Shown here in pieces: positions 1 through 6,128 of a stretch of 15,448 nt of DNA (position 1 is its first letter; the number at the start of each line of letters is the position of its first letter). The DNA lies in NCBI GenBank assembly GCA_946405115.1, contig CAMJGB010000016.1, positions 1 through 15,448 of the forward strand, written 5' to 3'. Below the pieces are notes generated by a model that did no database searches, was not told the DNA's origin, and worked only from the letters and a program-made list of their open reading frames with translations. This stretch comes from an uncultured Clostridia bacterium (GTDB taxonomy: Bacteria > Bacillota > Clostridia > Saccharofermentanales > Saccharofermentanaceae). The position numbers and the translations under genes were made by a program.

Positions 1-345
1 ATCTGTGGAAGAAGCACTCTCATCGGGTATGCATTCCTCCAGTTCTTCGATCATGAGAGGAACTTCACCAGCTCCCCTCTTTGCAGCGTGGAGACTGTCG
101 TAACGGTCAAGCGAGAGATTACGCGTAATCTTCGCAAGAAAAGCCTGAAAAGCGGTAGGTCTTGTGGGAGGAATGATATTCCAGGCCTTAAGATATGTAT
201 CGCTCTCACACTCCTCGGCATCCTCCATACTCTTCAGTATTCCGAAGGCGATGCTTCGAAGCAGCCTGCCGTATTTGCCGGACGTCTCAGTGATCGCACG
301 TTCGTCACGGGCAAAATACAAGTCGATGATAAGCTGATCTTCCAT
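1..345 (-). CDS. ECF-type RNA polymerase sigma factor, N-terminal part (runs off left edge)
   Basis: Reading the minus strand from the ATG at 343-345 gives 115 open codons to the window edge, beginning MEDQLIIDLYFARDERAI. The stretch around residues 41-84, with DAEECESDTYLKAWN, then IPPTRP, then FLAKITRNLSLDRY, matches sigma-70 region 2 as found in a common clostridial ECF group, so the product should direct RNA polymerase to a small regulon. Region 4 (promoter -35 recognition) would lie beyond the edge and is not seen. The start is fixed by an in-frame TGA two codons upstream. The ribosome binding site is weak (AAAAGGGAT about 9-12 bases before ATG). The gene follows the nucleoside transporter by 115 bp and has its own candidate promoter, so it is probably not an integral part of that operon. 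No anti-sigma factor is visible. The family call is fairly sure; the regulon is unknown. Confidence 0.8.
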   Translation of the reverse strand, partial: MEDQLIIDLYFARDERAITETSGKYGRLLRSIAFGILKSMEDAEECESDTYLKAWNIIPPTRPTAFQAFLAKITRNLSLDRYDSLHAAKRGAGEVPLMIEELEECIPDESASSTD

Positions 346-378
346 GAATCAAATATCCCTTTTAAGATTACTGATACC

Positions 379-387
379 ATTATAGCA
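379..387 (-). promoter_or_regulatory. Extended -10 promoter for the ECF sigma gene
   Basis: The minus strand reads TGCTATAAT, a perfect -10 hexamer (379-384) with the TG extension one base upstream (386-387). No good -35 is seen at 16-18 bp, which fits an extended -10 promoter. Transcription would begin near 372, giving a leader of about 27 bases. This is inferred from motif match only. Confidence 0.5.
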
Positions 388-405
388 TCCTCCTTCATCC
401 ATTAA

Positions 406-424
406 GACGGAGAAAGATGCCGTC
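406..424 (-). terminator. Weak hairpin after the transporter operon
   Basis: On the minus strand GACGG and CCGTC (5 bp) flank a 9-base loop, followed by TTAAT rather than a real T tract. It is the only hairpin of note between the last permease gene and the ECF gene. It may slow or end transporter transcription, but it is a poor intrinsic terminator and read-through is likely. Confidence 0.2.
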
Positions 425-460
425 AGGTCACAATGATTTGCTTGAATTTACAAGAAAGCG

Positions 461-1453
461 TTAACGGTCTTCTCTGTAGTAGTTAACTCCGATTGCAGTA
501 GGAGCGTTGGACTTATTGGTCTTACGGCTTCTTACGGAATTAACGATGAGAACGAGAAGCGTTACTGCAAAAGGCAATGCAGAGAATACCTGTGCAGGAA
601 CCTTCGAGAGCCATCCGAATGTATTGGGGAAAGTAGTCGCGATCGGCATGTTGTAAACACGAAGTGTGTTGAAGAAGCCGAATACGAACGTACCTACGAT
701 GGCATGTGTAGTAGACCAGTTCGCGAAGATAACAAGTGCGATCGCGATCCAGCCGTAACCGTTGATCCAGCAGTTGCTTCCTTCGAATGTACCGCCCATG
801 TTAAGTCCCATGTAAAGGCCGCCGATACCCATGATGCCGGAACCTGCCATTATGTGAAGGTACTTGTACTTAACAAGATCCACTCCGAGAGAGTCAGCGG
901 CACCCGGATTCTCACCGATGGCACGAAGCCTTAAGCCGATCGAAGTCTTTTCGAAGTAGAGCCAGATAAGGACAGCGACAATAACTGCAAAGTAAACGAG
1001 TATGTTATGTGAGAAGAAAGCCTTGCCTATGACGGGGATCGCGGACAAGCCCGGGATCTCGATGTCGGCAAAGCCGCTTACGAGTCTTGTGCACTCTCTG
1101 TAGACGGGCCAGTTCGCACCGAGGCCGTTACCTACGAAGAAGTAAACGGCAACGCCGATGGTAGTTATGGTAAGACCCGTAACGTTCTGGTTAGCCTGAA
1201 GTGTAATCGTAAATATGCAGAAGATCGCACCTACCAAAGCTGCAGTGATAAAGCTTACAAGAACAGCAACGGGAAGCGAGTCTGCCTTGCATCCTGCGAG
1301 GAAGCCGAAGATGGCACCGACAGCCATGGTTCCCTCTACGCCGAGGTTAAGTGAGCCTGACTTCTCGACCATGATCTCTCCGCATGTAGCATAAAGAAGC
1401 GGGATGCTGTAGATGACGATGTTAAACAGGAACAGTGTAAGTACTTCAAGCAT
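461..1453 (-). CDS. Nucleoside-type ABC transporter permease, second subunit (NupQ/YufQ-like)
   Basis: This 330-residue hydrophobic protein is a membrane permease of the BPD_transp_2 family (the ribose, branched-chain amino acid and nucleoside importer type). Visible family marks are EKSGSLNLGVEGTMAVGA near residues 30-47, the middle segment VTGLTITTIGVAVYFFVGNG, and the loop GLRLRAIGENPGAADSLGVD near 173-192, which is the usual coupling-loop region facing the ATPase. About eight to nine membrane segments can be picked out by eye. Its ATG lies inside the end of the preceding permease gene (8-bp overlap), so the two are translationally coupled and likely form a heterodimeric channel. It is the last gene of the xpt-BMP-ATPase-permease-permease series. 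The substrate is inferred from context (purine nucleosides); a simple sugar is the alternative, since this permease family does not itself show the substrate. Confidence 0.88.
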   Translation of the reverse strand: MLEVLTLFLFNIVIYSIPLLYATCGEIMVEKSGSLNLGVEGTMAVGAIFGFLAGCKADSLPVAVLVSFITAALVGAIFCIFTITLQANQNVTGLTITTIGVAVYFFVGNGLGANWPVYRECTRLVSGFADIEIPGLSAIPVIGKAFFSHNILVYFAVIVAVLIWLYFEKTSIGLRLRAIGENPGAADSLGVDLVKYKYLHIMAGSGIMGIGGLYMGLNMGGTFEGSNCWINGYGWIAIALVIFANWSTTHAIVGTFVFGFFNTLRVYNMPIATTFPNTFGWLSKVPAQVFSALPFAVTLLVLIVNSVRSRKTNKSNAPTAIGVNYYREDR

Positions 1454-2549
1454 CTTTCTTATCCCCCGTTCTTACGATCTTAAAGTTACTGAAGAAACCT
1501 GCAGCAAGGATGGAGAACATGAACAGTCCCTGCATAAGGTCAGCGAAGTTGTGGTCGATCTGAGAGTAGGAAGCCGAAGCTGCTTGACATCCGTACTGAA
1601 GCACGGAGATAAGAAGGCTTACGACTCCGATAACGGGAACAGAAAGTCTCGACAGCCATGCTACGATGACACCCGTCCATCCGACATTATTCGTGATATC
1701 AGTGGAAATCGTTCCTGAAGCCGCTGCAGTAAATGCACCTGCAAGGCCGATGAAAGCTGCAGAGAGGAAGATTGTCCTTAATGTGATCCTATAGACATTC
1801 ATGCCGGCATACTTAGCTGTATTAACGCTGTCACCTACAACGGAGATCTCATATCCCTGCTTTGTGCGCTTGAGATAGAAGTAGACGATGACTGCGATCA
1901 CGATTGCTGCGGGAACCGTATAAAGGAGCTTGAAGTTGCCGAACTTGATTCCATCCATGATGGCATTCTCAGGGAACTTCGCGAATACGGGACGCTCGGA
2001 ATCAGTTCTCAAGAAGAAATTCCAGTCAGCCTTAGTCTCGCCGAAGTACTTGATTACATAGAGCATGATGTAATTGATCATAAGCGTAACAAGTGTCTCA
2101 TTCGTATTGAACTTAACCTTAAGGTGCGCGGTAACAAGACCGATCATACCTGCTGATACGAATGCTGCGAGGCACATAAGCACAATAACAACGAAGCCCG
2201 GAAGCGTGTCGCCTAACTTAAATGCAACGATGGCTGCAAAGAGTGCGCCTGTGATGAACTCACCCTCGCCTCCGATGTTCCAGAATCGCATCTTAAATGC
2301 CAAAGAAAGAGCAAGCGAAGTTATGAGCAAAGGAACGAATAACTTAAGAAGTCCCTCTACGCTCTTGCCGGGATAATAGTTGCCTATAAGTCCTATCGTA
2401 AGCATGTCACGATAGTAAGCAAACGGATTAATATCAAGTGAGGTAAGGAAGATGCCTCCGACGACAAACGATATCGCGATTCCGATAACGTAAAGGAGGA
2501 TCTTATTTACGAGTTTCGTCTCTTTCCTTCTGATGATCTTCAATCTCAT
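1446..2549 (-). CDS. Nucleoside-type ABC transporter permease, first subunit (NupP/YufP-like)
   Basis: This is a 367-residue integral membrane protein of the BPD_transp_2 family. It starts with a short basic cytoplasmic stretch (MRLKIIRRKETK), then a first membrane segment at about residues 16-36. The motif FWNIGGEGEFITGAL near residues 89-103 corresponds to the family FNIGxEGQ motif, NETLVTLMINYIMLY follows further on, and GYEISVVGDSVNTAKYAGMN is the coupling loop for the ATPase. Its ATG overlaps the TGA stop of the ATPase gene (ATGA, 4 bp), and its own end overlaps the next permease by 8 bp, so stoichiometric production of the channel subunits is expected. The longer, first-placed permease matches the NupP position of the Bacillus NupNOPQ guanosine importer. 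Substrate specificity remains inferred. Confidence 0.88.
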   Translation of the reverse strand: MRLKIIRRKETKLVNKILLYVIGIAISFVVGGIFLTSLDINPFAYYRDMLTIGLIGNYYPGKSVEGLLKLFVPLLITSLALSLAFKMRFWNIGGEGEFITGALFAAIVAFKLGDTLPGFVVIVLMCLAAFVSAGMIGLVTAHLKVKFNTNETLVTLMINYIMLYVIKYFGETKADWNFFLRTDSERPVFAKFPENAIMDGIKFGNFKLLYTVPAAIVIAVIVYFYLKRTKQGYEISVVGDSVNTAKYAGMNVYRITLRTIFLSAAFIGLAGAFTAAASGTISTDITNNVGWTGVIVAWLSRLSVPVIGVVSLLISVLQYGCQAASASYSQIDHNFADLMQGLFMFSILAAGFFSNFKIVRTGDKKDA

Positions 2550-4159
2550 GATTCAGCCCCCTCACTCATATCGGCAGCTTCTTCCCACTCTTCAGCAGTG
2601 AAGGCAGAATCACTTGCAATACCGGCGGGCTTATCAACCTTAACGTTCGTAAGGTCGAGTGCACCGGTCATCATAAGTCCGAGCTCCTCTTTCTTAACCT
2701 TAGAAGCGTGTACGACACCCTGCAGCTTTCCGTGACACATAACCATGATCTTGTCACAAAGCGCCATCATGACATCGATGTCCTCACCGATGAAGAGAAC
2801 GCCTACACCCTTCGTCTTCTGTTCGTTCAAAATATCGTAGATCATGTAAGAGGAATGAATATCGAGACCTCTTACGGGATATGCTGTTATGAGCACGTTA
2901 GGATCAGACTTGATCTCACGGCCGAGAAGAACCTTCTGTACGTTACCGCCTGAAAGTCTTCTTACGGGAGTATCTACGGAAGGAGTAGCGATCTGGAGCA
3001 TATCGACGATCTTCTTCGCCTCATCTCTTGCTCTCTTTCTGTCTACGAAGAGCCCCTTGTCATTTGTGTAATCCTTGAGGATGACGTTATCTGCAACAGA
3101 CAAAGACGGAGCAAGTCCCATGCCAAGTCTGTCCTCAGGAATAAAGCTCATGGCAATTCCCTGGGCTGCGATCTTCTTCGCATTCATGCCGACGAGATTA
3201 CGTCCCTTGTGAATTATCTTTCCTGACTTGATCTTACGAAGGCCTGCGATGGCTTCACAAAGCTCCTTCTGTCCGCTTCCTGCGATACCTGCAACGCCCA
3301 AGATCTCGCCGCCTCTTATGTAGAAGTTCATGTTATCTACAGCCAGGGCACCTTCGTCACTTTCGACACAAAGATCTCTTACCTCGAGCAAGGGCTCTGT
3401 CTTCTCGATGACGGAGCGCTCGATGTTAAGATTCATCTTACGTCCTACCATAAGTTCCGTAAGTTTCATTTTGGTGGTCGTTGCCGACTCGACTGTATCT
3501 ATGTATTCACCCTTACGAAGAACTGCAACTCTGTCGGAAATCTCCATGACTTCGTTGAGCTTATGGGTGATGATTATTATGGAATGTCCGCTTTCCTTCA
3601 TCTTTCTGCATACGTCGAAAAGCTTCTTCGTTTCCTGAACAGTAAGCACTGCCGTAGGCTCATCGAGGATTATTACCTTCGCGCCGTAGCACAGTACCTT
3701 GATTATTTCCAAAGTTTGTTTCTCCGAGACGGACATGTTCGCGACGATCTTTGTGGGATCGATCTCGAATCCGAACTTGGATGCTATTTCTTCTATCTCC
3801 TTATTGCGGTCTTTCTTGAGAAGGAAACCGCTGCCCTTCTTACCTATCCAAATGTTGTCTGCGGCTGTAAAGCGCTCAACCAGCTTAAAGTGCTGATGTA
3901 CCATTCCGATTCCGAGCTTACCTGCATCATCAGGGGATGAAATGACAACTTTCTTTCCGTCTATAAAAATAGAACCGCTGTCGGGCGTATAAATGCCCGA
4001 CAGCATGTTCATAAGGGTGGTTTTGCCCGAACCGTTCTCTCCAAGCAGGGCGAGGATCTCGCCCTTTTTAAGATTCAGGTTAATGTTTTTGTTCGCAACA
4101 ACAGGGCCGAAGCTCTTGGAAATGCCTTTGAGTTCTATCGCGTACTCTGATGCTGCCAT
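2546..4159 (-). CDS. Double-domain ABC transporter ATPase of the nucleoside/sugar import type (NupO/YufO-like)
   Basis: This 537-residue cytoplasmic protein carries two ABC domains in tandem and powers the permease pair. Domain 1 has Walker A GENGSGKT (residues 40-47), a signature region reading MSVSEKQ (142-148), Walker B VIILDEP with catalytic E167, and switch H199. Domain 2 has a Walker A-like segment GIAGSGQK (291-298) without the Lys-Thr pair, a canonical LSGGNVQK signature (402-409), and Walker B NVLITAYP, where the catalytic Glu is absent. Degeneracy of the second nucleotide site is usual for this family. The serine in place of the signature glycine of domain 1 leaves only one composite site that looks fully competent. 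The tail (about residues 501-537) is acidic. ATG follows a GAGG box; the gene starts 16 bp after the lipoprotein gene. A ribose-type importer is the alternative reading, made less likely by the BMP lipoprotein and xpt next to it. Confidence 0.92.
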   Translation of the reverse strand: MAASEYAIELKGISKSFGPVVANKNINLNLKKGEILALLGENGSGKTTLMNMLSGIYTPDSGSIFIDGKKVVISSPDDAGKLGIGMVHQHFKLVERFTAADNIWIGKKGSGFLLKKDRNKEIEEIASKFGFEIDPTKIVANMSVSEKQTLEIIKVLCYGAKVIILDEPTAVLTVQETKKLFDVCRKMKESGHSIIIITHKLNEVMEISDRVAVLRKGEYIDTVESATTTKMKLTELMVGRKMNLNIERSVIEKTEPLLEVRDLCVESDEGALAVDNMNFYIRGGEILGVAGIAGSGQKELCEAIAGLRKIKSGKIIHKGRNLVGMNAKKIAAQGIAMSFIPEDRLGMGLAPSLSVADNVILKDYTNDKGLFVDRKRARDEAKKIVDMLQIATPSVDTPVRRLSGGNVQKVLLGREIKSDPNVLITAYPVRGLDIHSSYMIYDILNEQKTKGVGVLFIGEDIDVMMALCDKIMVMCHGKLQGVVHASKVKKEELGLMMTGALDLTNVKVDKPAGIASDSAFTAEEWEEAADMSEGAES

Positions 4160-4175
4160 GGTTAAACCTCGTTAA

Positions 4176-5402
4176 TTAAGACTCAGCTACAACGCCTTCT
4201 ACGTAGTAGTTCATGGAACCCTGGATGACACCGTCATCAACAGAAGCGCCGCCGGCTGCTACGATCTCGTTACCCTCGTTATCAACAAGAGCCTGAGGAA
4301 CAAGATCACATGTTACGGAACCAGCCTCACCGGAGAAGGACAAAGCTGTACCGGAGAATACATCCCACTCACCGGAAACCATGAGGTCTCTTGCAAGAGC
4401 GATTGCCTCAGCTGCCTCAGGAGCATTGTTGTCTGTAAGAGGAGCGATGTCAACCATACCCTCTGTAAGACCACCATAGTAGTTACCGCCGATATTTGTG
4501 AAGAACTCGGAAGCAGAAGACTCATTCATTGCAGTCTCGATAGCAAGCTGATAGAAAACGTCCCAGTTCCATACAGGAGCTGTAAGGTGAGCATTAGGAG
4601 CCTCAACGGACATGTCAGAGTTGTATCCGCATCCGTATACGCCCTGCTCCTCAGCAACTACCTGAGGCTGAGCGGAGTCACAGTGCTGAGCGATAACGCC
4701 GCAGCCGTATGTTGTGATGAGAACCTCAGCAGCCTGACGCTCAAGCTCCTGATCGCCCCATGTGGAGATCTCGTCTACGTGAATTACTGCATCGGGGTTA
4801 ACTGCTCTTGCACCCATTGCGAAAGCATTGATACCGGAACATGTCTCAGCGTACTCAGTACCCCAAGCGGATACGTAACCGATATCGTTGTTGCCGATCT
4901 CAAGTGACTTGTAACCTGCAGCGATACCTGCGAGGTAACGAGCCTGATAGATACGTCCGAAGTAGTTATTGAAGTTAGTGTCGTTTGAAAGATAACCTGT
5001 AGCGTGGCAGAACACGATGTCAGGATACTCTTCAGCAGCCTCAGCAAAAGCGTTGATGTAACCGAAGCTGATACCAAAGATGATGTCACATCCCTGACCT
5101 GCGAGCTGCTCGATAGCTGTTCTTACCTGCTCGTCATCCTCAGGTACGTTATCGATGATCTTAAGGTTTGTATCTGTGGAGAGACCGATATTCTCCATAG
5201 CTGTTACGATGCCGTGATGATGTGCATAGGTATAACCTGCAGTATCATTCTGGCTGTTAATGTAGATTGCACCAACGATGAAATCGCTGTCAGCAGATCC
5301 GCCTGCCTGTGAGCCGCTCTCAGAAGTAGCTGTTCCGCATCCTGTGAGGACTGCAGCACACATTACTACTGATGCGATGAGCACAGAAAGTAACTTTTTC
5401 AT
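4176..5402 (-). CDS. BMP-family substrate-binding lipoprotein of a purine nucleoside ABC importer
   Basis: This 408-residue protein is an exported, lipid-anchored receptor that would catch the substrate outside the membrane and deliver it to the permeases. The signal peptide MKKLLSVLIASVVMC is followed by the lipobox LTGC, so the mature protein begins at Cys22. The body matches the BMP/PnrA/Med family, with FIVGAIYINSQNDTAGYTYAHHHG at the start of the first lobe, GCDIIFGISFGYINAFAEAA, and NYFGRIYQARYLAGIAAG. I chose the ATG at 5402 because GGAGG lies just upstream. A TTG four codons earlier falls within that ribosome binding site and is unlikely. The gene follows xpt by 64 bp and precedes the ATPase by 16 bp. 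BMP proteins characterised so far mostly bind purine nucleosides, which fits the xpt partner. The exact ligand is inferred. Confidence 0.9.
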   Translation of the reverse strand: MKKLLSVLIASVVMCAAVLTGCGTATSESGSQAGGSADSDFIVGAIYINSQNDTAGYTYAHHHGIVTAMENIGLSTDTNLKIIDNVPEDDEQVRTAIEQLAGQGCDIIFGISFGYINAFAEAAEEYPDIVFCHATGYLSNDTNFNNYFGRIYQARYLAGIAAGYKSLEIGNNDIGYVSAWGTEYAETCSGINAFAMGARAVNPDAVIHVDEISTWGDQELERQAAEVLITTYGCGVIAQHCDSAQPQVVAEEQGVYGCGYNSDMSVEAPNAHLTAPVWNWDVFYQLAIETAMNESSASEFFTNIGGNYYGGLTEGMVDIAPLTDNNAPEAAEAIALARDLMVSGEWDVFSGTALSFSGEAGSVTCDLVPQALVDNEGNEIVAAGGASVDDGVIQGSMNYYVEGVVAES

Positions 5403-5426
5403 AAATGCCTCCAAAACAATGTTCTT

Positions 5427-5447
5427 ATATGTACAGCAAATACATAT
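5427..5447. repeat. Small AT-rich inverted repeat between xpt and the BMP gene
   Basis: ATATGTA and TACATAT form perfect 7-bp arms around a 7-base loop, 25 bp ahead of the lipoprotein start. It has no T tract, so it is not a convincing terminator. It could be an mRNA processing or stability element that sets the xpt to lipoprotein ratio, or chance in AT-rich sequence. Confidence 0.3.
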
Positions 5448-5466
5448 CGGTCATAAAGAGACGGTA

Positions 5467-6039
5467 TCAGCTTCTGAATACGAGCTTACCGTCTTCCATC
5501 GAATCAATAATGGCGAGAGACTCAACTCTTATGCCTTCCTCACGAAGAAGATCTCCGCCACCCTGGAAGCCCTTCTCAATAGCTATGAGAGCTCCTGCAA
5601 GCTTGGCATTCGCATCATCAACTATATGAATGAGTCCGTTCAAGGCATTTCCCTTGGCAAGGAAATCATCGCAGACGAGAACAACGTCATCAGGCTTGAT
5701 GTAATCCTTACTTACAACGATATCGAATGTCTTCTGGTGAGTGAATGAATAAACAGATGCCTTGTAAATGTCACCTGAAACATTGAGAGCTCCGTGCTTC
5801 TTCGCGAATACCATAGGTACATGGAGCTGCTGTGCAACTGCGAAGGCAATGGCGATTCCTGATGCCTCTACAGTCAAAACCTTTGTGATTCCTGCATCCT
5901 TAAAGAGTCGGGCACCTTCTTCGCCCATCTTCGTCATGAACTCTGTATCGATCTGCTGATTCAGGAAGCTTCCGACCTTAAGAATGTTACCGGGGAAAAC
6001 TTCACCTTCATTAACGATTTTCTCTTCGAGCGCTTTCAC
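5467..6039 (-). CDS. xpt: Xanthine phosphoribosyltransferase
   Basis: The enzyme converts xanthine plus PRPP to XMP, salvaging purine bases in the cytoplasm. The 190-residue product begins with (GTG-read) MKALEEKIVNEGEVFPGN and continues with LKVGSFLNQQID, closely following Bacillus Xpt, which is 194 residues. The VEASGI segment near 57-62, FAKKHGALNVS near 78-88 and the PRPP loop LVCDDFLAKGNA at 121-132 are all present, as is the ending RVESLAIIDSMEDGKL. The frame stays open upstream to an ATG at 6096, but I chose the GTG at 6037-6039. It has an AGAGAGGTGA ribosome binding site, matches the family start, and lies downstream of the promoter, whereas the ATG overlaps the -35 box. The gene heads a purine uptake operon with the BMP lipoprotein, ATPase and two permeases. 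No purine riboswitch precedes it, unlike Bacillus xpt. Confidence 0.93.
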   Translation of the reverse strand: MKALEEKIVNEGEVFPGNILKVGSFLNQQIDTEFMTKMGEEGARLFKDAGITKVLTVEASGIAIAFAVAQQLHVPMVFAKKHGALNVSGDIYKASVYSFTHQKTFDIVVSKDYIKPDDVVLVCDDFLAKGNALNGLIHIVDDANAKLAGALIAIEKGFQGGGDLLREEGIRVESLAIIDSMEDGKLVFRS

Positions 6040-6060
6040 GGGAATCACCTCTCTCAATGA

Positions 6061-6093
6061 AAATACCCTGTAATTGTAGATTGCAGGGTATTT
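6061..6093 (-). promoter_or_regulatory. Operator-like inverted repeat enclosing the xpt -10 box
   Basis: Perfect 10-bp arms, AAATACCCTG (6061-6070) and CAGGGTATTT (6084-6093), are separated by 13 bp. The -10 hexamer of the xpt promoter lies inside the gap (6073-6078), one arm is in the -35/-10 spacer and the other covers the predicted transcription start. Allowing one extra base, the symmetry extends to TGAAATACCCTG. The arm centres are 23 bp apart, close to two helical turns, which suits a dimeric repressor. A read-through terminator for ftsH is less likely because only a short interrupted T run follows. Confidence 0.55.
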
Positions 6094-6101
6094 CATGTCA
6101 A
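6073..6101 (-). promoter_or_regulatory. Sigma-A promoter of the xpt-transporter operon
   Basis: The minus strand shows TTGACA (6096-6101), a 17-bp spacer and TACAAT (6073-6078): 6/6 and 5/6 matches at ideal spacing. Transcription would begin near 6066, leaving about 27 bases before the GTG, enough for the ribosome binding site but too short for a riboswitch aptamer. Confidence 0.75.
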
Positions 6102-6128
6102 CGAATATTTCTTACAATTTTAACCTGA

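Noticed and set aside
88..405. Plus-strand open frame of about 105 codons at the left edge
   Set aside because: It is antisense to the ECF sigma factor frame, which has clear region 2 residues, and it shows no family resemblance or ribosome binding site.
5403..5414. Earlier TTG start for the BMP lipoprotein
   Set aside because: The TTG lies within the GGAGG ribosome binding site of the ATG at 5402, and the extra residues spoil the normal signal peptide start.
6040..6096. Nineteen-codon N-terminal extension of xpt from the ATG at 6096
   Set aside because: It overlaps the promoter and operator, has no ribosome binding site and does not match Xpt proteins; the GTG at 6039 fits all three.
6040..6128. 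Guanine or xanthine riboswitch ahead of xpt
   Set aside because: Only 89 bases separate ftsH from xpt, the promoter lies within them, and the predicted leader of about 27 bases holds no aptamer-like three-way junction.
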